Assembly: GCF_963674925.1 (NCBI RefSeq)
Contig: NZ_OY771649.1
Coordinates: 744,001-808,000, forward strand
From: an uncultured Draconibacterium sp.
GTDB lineage: Bacteria > Bacteroidota > Bacteroidia > Bacteroidales > Prolixibacteraceae
DNA length: 64,000 nucleotides
Direction of reading: 5' to 3'
Part shown: positions 26,013 through 35,291 of the stretch, piece by piece
Layout of the letters: each line of letters opens with the position of its first letter
Position numbering within the stretch: the stretch's first letter is position 1
Notes under the pieces: generated by a model
Database searches by the model: none
Told to the model about the DNA's origin: nothing
The model's input: only the letters and a program-made list of their open reading frames with translations
Translations under genes and position numbers: made by a program

Positions 26013-27665
26013 TTAAAGTCCTAAAACTTCTGCTCCCTGTTCAAAAACGATATCGCGTGGGATACCGGCCTCTCCTATCCGGTCCAGATCTTTTTGAAGT
26101 GCTTGGCGAATAAATCCTTTCTCTTCAATGATTTGTTTGGCCTGCTGATAGTCGCCATCGCCCTGAATTTTCAGAATGGTTTCCGACAGGTTCATCATGG
26201 CATCTTTCATTTTATCGTAATCTACACGATAGGTTCCGGTAGCCTCGTCGCGTGTAAAAGCTCCCATTTCCTGGAAGTAATAAAACCGCATCATGTTGGC
26301 CTTACCGTGTGCGCTGGCAGCACCAAAACGTACCGAACGGAAAATACCGGCCATAAAAGTTACGAAGTTGTCCATCATATCTTTTTCACCCAATTCGCCC
26401 ATTTCGTTGAGTTGGTATACGCACCACAACCCCAGAATATCGGCTTTACCTTCTTCAATTGAAGTGTAGGCATCTTTTAATGCTTCACGAACGGTGGTAC
26501 TCTGATCGACGGTATTTCCCAATCCCAAACCGTGCGCCACTTCATGAAACATGGTGTTTTCGAAGAAAGCATCGAATTTCACATGCTGGCGCTGATCTTC
26601 AGCAATCAGCAAATCGGCAATTGGCACCAAAATTTTATCGAATTTAGCCTGCATCGAATTTTTCAACTGCAGTTTACGGCTGCCTTTTGTTTCACGAACC
26701 TCTTCGTCGTTTGGAAGATTGATGGCAATGGTTTTACTTCCGGCATTACAATCGCCGGCATAATAAATGGCATCGTAAACATTCATATCCGAATCCACAC
26801 CCGGAGTTTCATTTTTATAAGGCTGCTCGCACGGCAATGCTTTTTGCAGTCCCGGCAGCAACGCTGCATATTTCTCCAATCGCTTACTCCAGTCTTTATC
26901 TTTTATCAGGATAAACGATTCGTGTGCGGCTTTGTAACCATAAAGCTGATCCTCGTAATTTTCAATGGGGCCAATAATAAACTCAATGGTGTTGTTTTTC
27001 ATTTCCATCCACGCCACATCACTGGCATAATATTCATCGGAAAGCAATGCTTTAGAGCGTTCCTCCAGATATTTTTTCAGCCCCGCATCTTCGGCCAGTT
27101 CTGCTGCCTGAAGCAAAAGATCGGCAGCCTTTCTAATTTCCTTTCCGAATGCGATGTGGTAGGGAACAGATTTTAAAGCGCCATCTTCGTCGCGGCGAAT
27201 CAAGGTATACAGACTTGTTTTTGTTTCATCGTCCCAGGCTTCAAATTCTTGCTTAGTTATATCGGCCGGATAGAAATTGGCGCCTGCCGGTTTCTCGTCG
27301 TATCCGGGTAAAAATGGTTTGTTGGCATTTAAACGCTCCCACGGACCATAATTCAGTTTTATAAATTTCAGGGTGTATTCATCCCTGTTCTCACTCAACA
27401 ATTCGTCTTTATCGCCGTATGCTTCCTGCCAGTAAATGTCGTTCATTAATTTGGCGGCTTCGAGCAGAATCGGCAACATTTGCTTTTCATTCCCGCTAAG
27501 TACGCTTAAATCGGTAGTTAATTTAAACGATACAAATTCGTCGGCTTTCTTTTTTATTTCCGGATTCACTTCCATTGTTGTGTTTTCTTTTGCTTCTTTT
27601 TTAGTGTTTGTAGAACAACTAAAGAATAGAGTTGTTGCTATAAACAGCATGAATATTCGTTTCAT
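26013..27665 (-). CDS. M49-like (dipeptidyl-peptidase III type) zinc peptidase lipoprotein
   Basis: A 550-residue lipoprotein (FFSCS, Cys17). It carries a zinc site, HEVAHG followed later by EEGKADILG, which has the layout of M49 metallopeptidases (second motif EExxA[ED]). M49 proteins normally have a six-residue motif HExxGH; here the spacing is that of HExxH. Other family-like features are IKLNYGPWERL near residue 105 and DCNAGSKTIAINLPN near 310. It may be a dipeptidyl peptidase or related hydrolase at the surface; the substrate is unknown. Leader copy B precedes it directly. Confidence 0.8.
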   Translation of the reverse strand: MKRIFMLFIATTLFFSCSTNTKKEAKENTTMEVNPEIKKKADEFVSFKLTTDLSVLSGNEKQMLPILLEAAKLMNDIYWQEAYGDKDELLSENRDEYTLKFIKLNYGPWERLNANKPFLPGYDEKPAGANFYPADITKQEFEAWDDETKTSLYTLIRRDEDGALKSVPYHIAFGKEIRKAADLLLQAAELAEDAGLKKYLEERSKALLSDEYYASDVAWMEMKNNTIEFIIGPIENYEDQLYGYKAAHESFILIKDKDWSKRLEKYAALLPGLQKALPCEQPYKNETPGVDSDMNVYDAIYYAGDCNAGSKTIAINLPNDEEVRETKGSRKLQLKNSMQAKFDKILVPIADLLIAEDQRQHVKFDAFFENTMFHEVAHGLGLGNTVDQSTTVREALKDAYTSIEEGKADILGLWCVYQLNEMGELGEKDMMDNFVTFMAGIFRSVRFGAASAHGKANMMRFYYFQEMGAFTRDEATGTYRVDYDKMKDAMMNLSETILKIQGDGDYQQAKQIIEEKGFIRQALQKDLDRIGEAGIPRDIVFEQGAEVLGL

Positions 27666-27756
27666 TCGTCTAAAATTAATTGTTTTAAAGGTGACTCATG
27701 GAACTCGCATAAACATTGTATTGTGTGATAAATACTTTTTACTATGCTCGTTTCAT
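27666..27756 (-). promoter_or_regulatory. Conserved leader, copy B (candidate cis-regulatory RNA)
   Basis: Read on the minus strand: block 1 ATGAAACGAGCAT (27756-27744), 33 bases, block 2 (27710-27690, ATGCGAGTTCC then ATGAGTCACC), 24 bases, start codon 27665. GCAUA/UAUGC and an inner GUAUU/AAUAC stem can form. A -7-like box (TAGCTTTG) at 27780-27787 lies before block 1, so the leader is probably inside the transcript. Confidence 0.6.
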
Positions 27757-27944
27757 AGGTAACAGTTTTTATTTGCTTTCAAAGCTAAAAAAAGCAACTG
27801 CTATTTGAAAGATTATAACACAGCTTTTCGCGATTATCATTCATATTTTCGAATGTTATTGAACAAAATTCGATGAGAAAAGTTAAAAAAGCAGACTTAA
27901 CAGCTGAAAAATGATCATTCGTGAATAATTTATTTAAACTGAAT

Positions 27945-27952
27945 TAACTTTG
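27945..27952 (+). promoter_or_regulatory. Putative -7 box upstream of fabI
   Basis: TAACTTTG fits TAnnTTTG, about 105 bases before the fabI start. No good -33 element is seen. A 6-bp hairpin (GTATGC/GCATAC, about 28017-28036) lies in the presumed leader. Confidence 0.35.
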
Positions 27953-28057
27953 CACGCGTATTTTCATCGGCATGATTTTATCGTATAAGATGAATTTCGC
28001 TTGTTTATAATCATTGTCGTGTATGCAAATGGCATACTCGTTTCATAAAAACAAATT

Positions 28058-28933
28058 ATGAGTAACAATTTATTAAAAGGAAAAAAGGGAATTATTTTCG
28101 GGGCGCTAAATCCTGATTCAATTGCCTGGAAAGTGGCAGTAAGAGCACACGAAGAAGGAGCCACAGTAACATTATCAAATACCCCGGTTGCCATTCGTAT
28201 GGGCGAAACAAACCAACTGGGAGAGCAAATTAATGCTGAAGTTATTGGTGCCGATGCGACCAATATTGAAGATCTGGAAAACCTGATCAAAAAATCAATG
28301 GAAGCTTTAGGTGGCAAAATCGACTTCATTTTACACTCTATTGGTATGTCGCCAAACGTTAGAAAGGGACGCCATTACAGTGATTTGGATTATAACTACC
28401 TGGACAAAACCCTCGATGTGTCTGCAGTGTCTTTTCACAAAGTACTTCAGGTGGCACGTAAACTGGATGCCATTAATGAATGGGGATCGGTGGTTGCCTT
28501 GTCGTATGTTGCGGCACAGCGTTCGTTCTTTGGGTACAACGATATGGCCGATGCAAAAGCATTGCTGGAATCGATTGCCCGTAGTTTCGGTTATATTTAT
28601 GGTCGTGAGCGTAATGTACGTGTAAATACCATTTCGCAATCGCCAACCATTACTACTGCCGGAAACGGTGTAAAAGGTTTCGACCGTTTGTTGGACTTCT
28701 CAGAAAGAATGTCGCCACTTGGTAATGCAACCGGTGATGAGTGTGCCGATTATTGTATAACACTTTTCTCTGACCTGACAAAGAAAGTTACGATGCAAAA
28801 CCTTTTCCACGATGGTGGATTCTCGAACATGGGAATGAGCCTGCGTGCGTTGGAGCAATACGAAAAAGGTTTGGATAAAATATGTGCGTGCGATAGTGAT
28901 AAGCCACACGCTGATGAACATCGCTACGACTAA
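28058..28933 (+). CDS. fabI: Enoyl-ACP reductase FabI
   Basis: FabI performs the last, NAD(P)H-dependent step of each fatty acid elongation cycle. The 291-residue protein has the FabI-type nucleotide motif IIFGALNPDSIAWKVA in place of the classical TGxxxGIG, ILHSIGMSP and the catalytic pair in YNDMADAKALLES (Tyr and Lys at the FabI spacing). The C-terminus NLFHDGGFSNMGMS is also family-like, with an extra charged tail of about 25 residues. The length is slightly above the E. coli enzyme. The gene is single, ends in a strong terminator, and is far from fabG at 1-531. Confidence 0.92.
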   Translation: MSNNLLKGKKGIIFGALNPDSIAWKVAVRAHEEGATVTLSNTPVAIRMGETNQLGEQINAEVIGADATNIEDLENLIKKSMEALGGKIDFILHSIGMSPNVRKGRHYSDLDYNYLDKTLDVSAVSFHKVLQVARKLDAINEWGSVVALSYVAAQRSFFGYNDMADAKALLESIARSFGYIYGRERNVRVNTISQSPTITTAGNGVKGFDRLLDFSERMSPLGNATGDECADYCITLFSDLTKKVTMQNLFHDGGFSNMGMSLRALEQYEKGLDKICACDSDKPHADEHRYD

Positions 28934-28956
28934 TAAAAACAAAAAGTAAAAAGTAA

Positions 28957-28987
28957 GGCCGTTTCGTTTGAGACGGTCTTTTTTTTT
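28957..28987 (+). terminator. Intrinsic terminator of fabI
   Basis: A 9-bp stem (GGCCGTTTC with GAGACGGTC, two wobble pairs), a 4-base loop and nine T, 24 bases beyond the stop codon. Confidence 0.92.
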
Positions 28988-29044
28988 GCTTTACATACTT
29001 CTTTGGGACTATGGATTGAAGTTTGATGATACAACAAAAATCCA

Positions 29045-29287
29045 TTTGCAGGCCTGCAAAAACTAAAATTAAGAATTGAAGCGTTGCCGTAACGCATTGT
29101 CGGCTTCAACTTTTAGATAAAGGTTTGGTTGTTCAGTTACCCAATTGCAAATTGAAATTTTTGAAGCTTTCGCACTGCTACGACGGCACAGAATGGTCAA
29201 TGGAGAACACTTGAAGTCAAAAAGTTAGGCCAATTATTCTCCCTTATCCCCTAAACAAATTTAGCAGGTGACTACCGTTCACCTGCT
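29045..29287. other. Intergenic stretch with palindrome and hairpin
   Basis: Between the two terminators (28988-29297) there is no gene. TTTGCAGG and its complement form a 16-bp perfect palindrome at 29045-29060. A hairpin, AGCAGGTGA (29263-29271) with TCACCTGCT (29279-29287), stands just before the terminator at 29298. Confidence 0.4.
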
Positions 29288-29297
29288 GAATAAAAAT

Positions 29298-29331
29298 AAA
29301 AAGCCGCTTCAACGAAATGAAGCGGCTTTTT
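29298..29331 (-). terminator. Intrinsic terminator of the SusCD operon
   Basis: A perfect 14-bp stem (AAAAAGCCGCTTCA and complement) with a 6-base loop, running into an A/T-rich tract. It lies 34 bases beyond the last gene of the operon. Confidence 0.93.
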
Positions 29332-29364
29332 TTATATTGCGTGTGGCTCGTTCTAAAAAAAAAC

Positions 29365-30093
29365 TTATTTAGTCAATGTAAAATCAACTGAAGTTCCTTC
29401 GCCATAGTCGCCGCTAATAGCAACAACCTCGGCACCATTACTAATTATAGTAATACTACCAACTTCTGGATACGTTAATCCGTCGCCGTACGCATCTGCA
29501 ACAGTAAAGGTATAATTTCCGTCAGGTAAACATGCTTTTGCTGAAGCGTCAGCATCACCATCAGAATAACCTGAGCCAGCCATTACATCAGTTCCGGAGG
29601 CATCTGTAACTTGCCATGAACATTCGCTTGCATAACCGTCAAAAATAATTTTTACGTAAGTTTCGTTTTGCTCGCAAAGCTGAGTTACTGATAGCACCAT
29701 TGCATCGCCTTTGAAAACTCCCGGATCAACTTCCAGGTTTAATACAATGTCAACACCGTCGCCGATGTTAATGTCGGTCAATCCCAGCATAAAAGTACCC
29801 TTATTTGAATTTGCAGGCACAGTTACGGTTGCAGGCACACTATATGCCTGAGCATCAGCAGTAGTTGATTCCAGATCAACCATAATATCAAATGTTCTGT
29901 CGCTTCCGGTTGTTTGCGTAGTATAAACAGCCAGCTCATAATCGGAGGAACCATCAATCGCTACTCCCAGGTCCATTGATGTGGCCTCAAAAGTTACATA
30001 GTTCAAGTCTGTTGTTTCAGGCATACCAGTTTCACAACTATTCAGTACGAAAACAGAAGCAACAAACAGGATTAAATATTTAATGTTTTTCAT
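29365..30093 (-). CDS. Small SusCD-associated lipoprotein
   Basis: The 242-residue protein has a lipoprotein signal (LNSCE, Cys20). Residues 30-135 look like a beta-sandwich of Calx-beta or similar type (VTVPANSNKGTFMLGL, DGVDIVLNLEV). Residues 140-240 form a second beta domain with WQVTDASGT, DGNYTFTVADAYGDGL, a form seen in surface-binding modules. It is downstream of susD in the same direction and takes the place of a SusE/SusF-type protein, so it probably helps bind the ligand at the cell surface. It has no catalytic motif. No exact family can be named. Confidence 0.75.
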   Translation of the reverse strand: MKNIKYLILFVASVFVLNSCETGMPETTDLNYVTFEATSMDLGVAIDGSSDYELAVYTTQTTGSDRTFDIMVDLESTTADAQAYSVPATVTVPANSNKGTFMLGLTDINIGDGVDIVLNLEVDPGVFKGDAMVLSVTQLCEQNETYVKIIFDGYASECSWQVTDASGTDVMAGSGYSDGDADASAKACLPDGNYTFTVADAYGDGLTYPEVGSITIISNGAEVVAISGDYGEGTSVDFTLTK

Positions 30094-30157
30094 ATCTCTT
30101 TAATTTTTTTGATTAAAATAAATCTTTCATGAATATTCTGCAAAACAGAAGTCCTCA

Positions 30158-31663
30158 TTACTTATTACCAGAATCAATACTTGGGTTGTTCTGAATTTCT
30201 TCGATAGGAATTTCAAAAGTCAACCTTGGATCGTTGTATGGAATTGATTCTCCAACCAACGATAGGTGGTTTGATCCTCTTACAGTAGTTGCTTTATTAC
30301 GTTTCATTGCCAGGTAACTCTTTCCTTCACCCCACAATTCAATACGTGTCTGCAAGTAAATTTCATCTTGTAGAGCCTGACCTGAAAGTCCGTCAATGTA
30401 ACTTGCATCAGCCATACGATGGCTCACCAAAGCTTTTAAACTTTCTTTTGCGGCATCATCCTGGCCTAGTTTTGCACTTACTTCAGCGTGCAACAAATAC
30501 ATTTCAGCAACACGCATATATACGTAATCAGTTTCAATGTTACGTTGTGCTCCAATAGTTCTGTCAGCCGGATAAAACTTGTTTATTGGAATAAGGTAGT
30601 TCGAAGAACCTGCATCCGAATAGAATTGTCCTTTTCTTACATCATCAGCAGGAATAGCATCATACAGATCCTGGTCGATTGCTTTTTTATCGCCGGCCCA
30701 CTGATAACTGTAGGTAAAGAGGTCCATTTGTCCCCACCATGATACAAGGTCCAAACCATTATCCAAAGTAATGTCAACACCCCAGATCCATCCCGGAGTA
30801 CTTACATCTCGAAAACCACCAACACTAGCATCGCCCATGTATACAACTTCTGTTGAATCCATCAGGGTAAAACCACCATTGTCGATGATATCTTTTGTTA
30901 AACTTTGTGCCTGTGAAAGTTTATCGCCTTCCATTGTTGCATACACATAAGCCAGTAATCCTTTAGCAACGTACTGATTCACCTGGTGTTTCCCTGTTCT
31001 GGTGAAGTTCTCAAGTAAAGAAATTGCATCTGTCAGGTCACTTTCCATCAATGCAAAAACTTCAGCAGTTGTACTTTTAGGCTGGTTGGGTTGCGATGGA
31101 TCGGTATAAATAGGAAGAATCTCTTTTGATGACTCGTATTCCAATGCATAGAATTGAGTTAAATAGAAATAACAGTAAGCACGTAATGCTTTTGCTTGTC
31201 CCATAAGGTGCTTATTCTCATCGTTCTCTGGTGTTTCATCGTTACCACCAAGGGTAGCAATTACTGTATTTGCTGAACGAATCAGACGGTAATAATAACG
31301 CCAAGGCATGTAGTTTGTTGAATTAGTGTAATCAACTGTTTCTGTCAATTCACAAGTTCTACGGTACCAACCATATGTACTTATTGACAGCGCCATGTCG
31401 CTACTCAGGAAATCACTAAATATGTCGTAACCTTTTTGTCCGAAATCATCATGGCCGCCATCTCCGCCGGTACCGGTTTCAAACATCAGCGTATAAATAC
31501 CGGCAACACTACCGGCTACAACATCCGGATTATTTTCGGCTGCTTCAGCTACCTGTTCTGCCGATAAGAACTGGGTTGGCTGAACCTCCAGAAAATCGTC
31601 TCCACAGCCGGTTATTCCTACGAACAACACTGCTATGAGTGATAATATATATATTCTTTTCAT
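30158..31663 (-). CDS. susD: SusD/RagB family nutrient-binding lipoprotein
   Basis: SusD proteins bind the substrate on the cell surface and close over the SusC barrel. From the ATG at 31663 the protein has a lipobox (ITGCG, Cys20), then DDFLEVQPTQFLSAEQ at the mature N-terminus. The SusD core is helical: MGQAKALRAYCYFYLTQFYAL, with a TPR-like stretch, and MRVAEMYLLHAEVSAKLGQ. The in-frame ATG at 31675 would add four residues; an earlier one at 31696 is less likely. The gene follows susC with a 36-base gap. No glycoside hydrolase or sensor gene is nearby, so the substrate is open (peptide, glycan or other). The symbol is by family. Confidence 0.95.
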   Translation of the reverse strand: MKRIYILSLIAVLFVGITGCGDDFLEVQPTQFLSAEQVAEAAENNPDVVAGSVAGIYTLMFETGTGGDGGHDDFGQKGYDIFSDFLSSDMALSISTYGWYRRTCELTETVDYTNSTNYMPWRYYYRLIRSANTVIATLGGNDETPENDENKHLMGQAKALRAYCYFYLTQFYALEYESSKEILPIYTDPSQPNQPKSTTAEVFALMESDLTDAISLLENFTRTGKHQVNQYVAKGLLAYVYATMEGDKLSQAQSLTKDIIDNGGFTLMDSTEVVYMGDASVGGFRDVSTPGWIWGVDITLDNGLDLVSWWGQMDLFTYSYQWAGDKKAIDQDLYDAIPADDVRKGQFYSDAGSSNYLIPINKFYPADRTIGAQRNIETDYVYMRVAEMYLLHAEVSAKLGQDDAAKESLKALVSHRMADASYIDGLSGQALQDEIYLQTRIELWGEGKSYLAMKRNKATTVRGSNHLSLVGESIPYNDPRLTFEIPIEEIQNNPSIDSGNK

Positions 31664-31699
31664 AATACTTTTCATTTTAACTAATTTCAAAATCACTTC

Positions 31700-34600
31700 T
31701 TAGAATTTAACGTTTATTCCCATAGTATACGTTGTTAACGGATTATAGGTATACCAGTCAGAAGTACCTGTTTCAGAGGTTGATGGGTTGAAACCATCGC
31801 GAGCTGTCAATAAGAACAGGTTATCACCTGAAACAAAGAAGGTTAAACCGGTAATTCCCCATTGTGAAACCAGGCTTGTGAAATCGTATCCTAAACGTAA
31901 GTTATTTAAGCTCAAATAATCAGCTTTTGTAATAAAGCGGGTTGATGAACTTGAAACGTTAGTATCATATCCACTCGATAAACGTGGTACATTCGTTACG
32001 TCACCAGGCTTTTGCCATCTGTCGTAAATATCAGTCGACCAGTTGTTGCTACCCACTTGCTCGTTATCCATCAAACGGGCATAAACAAAGTCGTAAGAGT
32101 AACCACCAAGGCTATACAGGAACTGTGCACTTAAAGAGAATTTCTTCACTGAAGCATTCAGACGGAAAGCACCTCGTACTGTAGGAATAGAAGATTTTCC
32201 TACGTATTTATTGGTTGCCGCCGAATAAGACTTTGTAGTAGTGGCACTGATCTCATGATCAGGATTTTCCTGTTGATATTCGTACAATGAAGTAATGCCT
32301 TCACCTGAATCCAACATACCGTTACCATTTTCATCGTAGTAATTCTGAATCCACATACCTACACCATCAGCAGGATCAACTCCAGCCCATTCTCTGGTAT
32401 AAAAATCAAACAGCGAATGTCCTTTTGCACGACCAAAACGACCAGCAATATCCAGAACTTTTGGTAATTCTGTGGCAGGGTCAATAGGCATGTCAATGAT
32501 TTCGTTGTTCAACATTTCACCATTCAAGGTAATATCTAAGGTATAATCAGACTTGCGAATGATATGACCTGTAAAATCGAATTCAATACCACTGTTACGT
32601 AAACGACCATCGTTAACAGTTATTAATGCATAACCTACTGATGGACCAACTCTCCTGTCGAATACCAGATTGTCCGTATTTTTCATGTAGTAATCGATCG
32701 ATCCGTCTACATACTCACCTAAAGCGAATTCAACACCGGTCTGGAACATTTTTGAAGTTTCCCAGGTTAAGTCAGGATTACCAACTTCACGTTCAGAAAT
32801 TGAAATCTCATCATCAAGGTTATTTACATTATAAGAAATAATTGCAGGATAGAATCCAACACCTTGTTGCTCACCAATTACACCGTAACTGGCTTTTACC
32901 TTTAAATAGTCGAGAATTGGAGCATTAGTCATAAACGACTCTTCTGATACCACCCACGATGCTCCAACAGAACCGAAGTTGTCCCATTTGTTGTCGCCAA
33001 TAAAACGAGAAGTTCCATCACGACGAACAGATGCCGACAAGTAATAACGGTTCATATAGTTGTAGTTAACCTGACCGAAATAACTTTCAAGGTTTACTTC
33101 ATCGGTATAAGAAGTTGGAGGAGAAGAAACAATAATAAAGTTGTTTAAGTCATCAATATCAGGGTGAACTGCTTTTGACTTACTCGCTGTGTTTCTTTTT
33201 CTTTCCCAGAAGTTTGCTTCGTGAGCTGCAAGTGCTTCAATTGAATGCTCGCCAAACTCGGTGCGGTAACGTAAAAGGTTCAATACGTTATAGGTAAACA
33301 TCTGCTCATCCAATTTGTAAATAGAACCACCTTGGCCTGCGGCAGAACCGTAGAACGGATTGTTAAGGCTATTGTATTTACTCATATAATATTGAGCACC
33401 AAAAGTGTTCTCAAAGGTCAGCCCTTCCATTATTTTAATATTGGCAGAGAAATTACCTGTTGCCTGATGACGATCGGTACGAGACATATCATAATGGGCG
33501 TCGGCAATTGAGTTGGTTAATGCACCAAAACCACGATCATTACCATAATCGTATTTATTACCTCCAAAAATTGGGTCTTCAATAAAGTTACCGGCTTCGT
33601 CACGAGAGAACAGCGGGTAAATAGAAGGAATATTGTCGGTGAACCAGAAAATACTACCAGAATCAGAAGACTGACCATTGTTATTTGTTTCGGTCAAAGC
33701 ATAAGTCATTCGAGAAGTAGTTGTCAACCATGGCTTAATTTCTGTTTCCAGGTTAATAGAAGCATTAAATCTTTGAAAATCTGAATTAATAATGTAACCC
33801 ACATCTTTCAAATAACCAACAGAAGTAAAGTATTTTGTTTTTTCGCTACCACCTCTGAAAGTGATATTCGCTTCAGTACGGTTTGAACTTTGGAAACCAT
33901 AATCTTCCCAATCTTCCGGATCATATCTTCTTGTAACTCCCGGGCGAATTTGTCCGGTAGCCGGATCAATAAGATCTGCACCACTACTCACATTCCACAT
34001 GTTGTATTTTGAGTTGATACCACTACCGGAGAAAAGATTGTCGTTAGCAAATGCGGCAGGGTCAGCCTGACCTGTTGCTACTCCCCTGTTGTACATTGAT
34101 TCCCATGAAAGGGCGATGTATTCCTCAGGTGACTGAATTACTTCGTGACGGGCAATCCCACTTACGTTAATACCGTATTTAATATCAGCTTCAATAATAC
34201 TTTCCCCGTCCATACCTTTTTTGGTAGTAATTAAGATTACACCGTTTGCACCACGCGAACCGTAAATAGCGGTTGCTGTTGCATCTTTCAGAATGGTTGT
34301 CGATTCAATGTCGTTAGGGTTAATTGCATTCAACGATCCTGAATAAGGTACACCATCTACAACATATAATGGATCACGGTTACCGTTAACAGAACCAAAT
34401 CCCCTGATACGAATAGTGGCGGTTGAACCTGGCTGACCAGAAGTATTAATAACACTTACACCAGCAACCTCACCAGATAATGACTGAGAAACGTTTGAGA
34501 TTGACTTACTCTTAATGTTCTCACTTGAAACTGTTTTGGCACTACCTACAAACGACTGACGTGTTGCAGTACCATAACCAACTACCACAACTTCATCTAA

Positions 34601-34903
34601 ACCAACAAGGTCAGCATCCATAACCACGTCAATTGTTGAGCCAGTAATCTCAACTTCCTGCGTTTTCATTCCCACAAACGAGAAAATTAACGCTTCGGCA
34701 TCAGTAGGAACGTCCAGCTGATATACCCCATCAAGATTTGTAACTGTACCAATTGTGGTACCTTTAACACTTACTGAAACACCAGGTATTCCCATATCAT
34801 CATCGGCACTGGTTACAGTACCGGTAATACTTTTTACCTGTGCTTCAGCCACAAGCACGCCAAACAAGGCAATGCCCAATAGCATTAGCGCAATTTTTTT
34901 CAT
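31700..34903 (-). CDS. susC: SusC/RagA family TonB-linked outer membrane transporter
   Basis: The protein has about 1067 residues from the ATG at 34903: signal peptide (to VAEAQ), a CarboxypepD_reg-like domain (ITGTVTSADDD to MKTQEVEI), the SusC signature LDEVVVVGYGT, a plug domain (RIRGFGSVNG, VVDGVPYSG, DATATAIYGSRGANGVI) and a C-terminal barrel ending in TYTMGINVKF. TonB, ExbB and ExbD homologues at 53312-55515 could supply energy. An upstream Met at 34939 precedes the signal peptide and is unlikely. The gene starts the operon susC-susD-lipoprotein. The 34904-35291 gap before it is A/T-rich with an 8-bp inverted repeat (TTGACAAA at 35100, TTTGTCAA at 35139) and no clear promoter. Confidence 0.96.
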   Translation of the reverse strand: MKKIALMLLGIALFGVLVAEAQVKSITGTVTSADDDMGIPGVSVSVKGTTIGTVTNLDGVYQLDVPTDAEALIFSFVGMKTQEVEITGSTIDVVMDADLVGLDEVVVVGYGTATRQSFVGSAKTVSSENIKSKSISNVSQSLSGEVAGVSVINTSGQPGSTATIRIRGFGSVNGNRDPLYVVDGVPYSGSLNAINPNDIESTTILKDATATAIYGSRGANGVILITTKKGMDGESIIEADIKYGINVSGIARHEVIQSPEEYIALSWESMYNRGVATGQADPAAFANDNLFSGSGINSKYNMWNVSSGADLIDPATGQIRPGVTRRYDPEDWEDYGFQSSNRTEANITFRGGSEKTKYFTSVGYLKDVGYIINSDFQRFNASINLETEIKPWLTTTSRMTYALTETNNNGQSSDSGSIFWFTDNIPSIYPLFSRDEAGNFIEDPIFGGNKYDYGNDRGFGALTNSIADAHYDMSRTDRHQATGNFSANIKIMEGLTFENTFGAQYYMSKYNSLNNPFYGSAAGQGGSIYKLDEQMFTYNVLNLLRYRTEFGEHSIEALAAHEANFWERKRNTASKSKAVHPDIDDLNNFIIVSSPPTSYTDEVNLESYFGQVNYNYMNRYYLSASVRRDGTSRFIGDNKWDNFGSVGASWVVSEESFMTNAPILDYLKVKASYGVIGEQQGVGFYPAIISYNVNNLDDEISISEREVGNPDLTWETSKMFQTGVEFALGEYVDGSIDYYMKNTDNLVFDRRVGPSVGYALITVNDGRLRNSGIEFDFTGHIIRKSDYTLDITLNGEMLNNEIIDMPIDPATELPKVLDIAGRFGRAKGHSLFDFYTREWAGVDPADGVGMWIQNYYDENGNGMLDSGEGITSLYEYQQENPDHEISATTTKSYSAATNKYVGKSSIPTVRGAFRLNASVKKFSLSAQFLYSLGGYSYDFVYARLMDNEQVGSNNWSTDIYDRWQKPGDVTNVPRLSSGYDTNVSSSSTRFITKADYLSLNNLRLGYDFTSLVSQWGITGLTFFVSGDNLFLLTARDGFNPSTSETGTSDWYTYNPLTTYTMGINVKF

Positions 34904-35291
34904 AGAATAAAAATTTATAAATATTAGTAAATAACTCACTCACCTTTAATACTCGGCAACAAATTAGATAAAAAAAAATACATTTAACAAATTTTCACAA
35001 TAATATATATTTGAGAAAAAGTGCTCCTATATTTCACCACATTCGACTTAAGTTCTTCTTAACTAATTGTTAACCGACCTTTTAATCTTTTTTATTGTTT
35101 TGACAAATTTAACCAATGAATAACGAAATTAAGTGACTTTTGTCAATTATAAAAGCCCAGACCGCATTTTTTGATAAACTTTATTAATATTATTTAACAA
35201 TTATCAAAATACAAATCAAATTCAATTATAGCTTCATTTTCTATTTTCAATATTAGCTGAACTCTGTCCAGCAAACTCCATTGAGTTTATG
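34904..35291. other. A/T-rich intergenic region upstream of susC
   Basis: There is no gene in these 388 bases. An inverted repeat (TTGACAAA, 35100-35107; TTTGTCAA, 35139-35146) and a -7-like box (TAAATTTG, minus strand, 35104-35111) overlap. They could control the SusCD operon; no -33 element is seen at the right distance. Confidence 0.35.

Noticed and set aside
28017..28042. CTCGTTTCAT near fabI, complement of leader block 1
   Set aside because: Only ten bases match, in the wrong orientation for fabI, and block 2 is missing, so it is not a fourth leader copy.
29365..34903. Polysaccharide utilisation locus
   Set aside because: SusC and SusD are present, but no CAZyme or regulator gene is near, so the term would claim too much.
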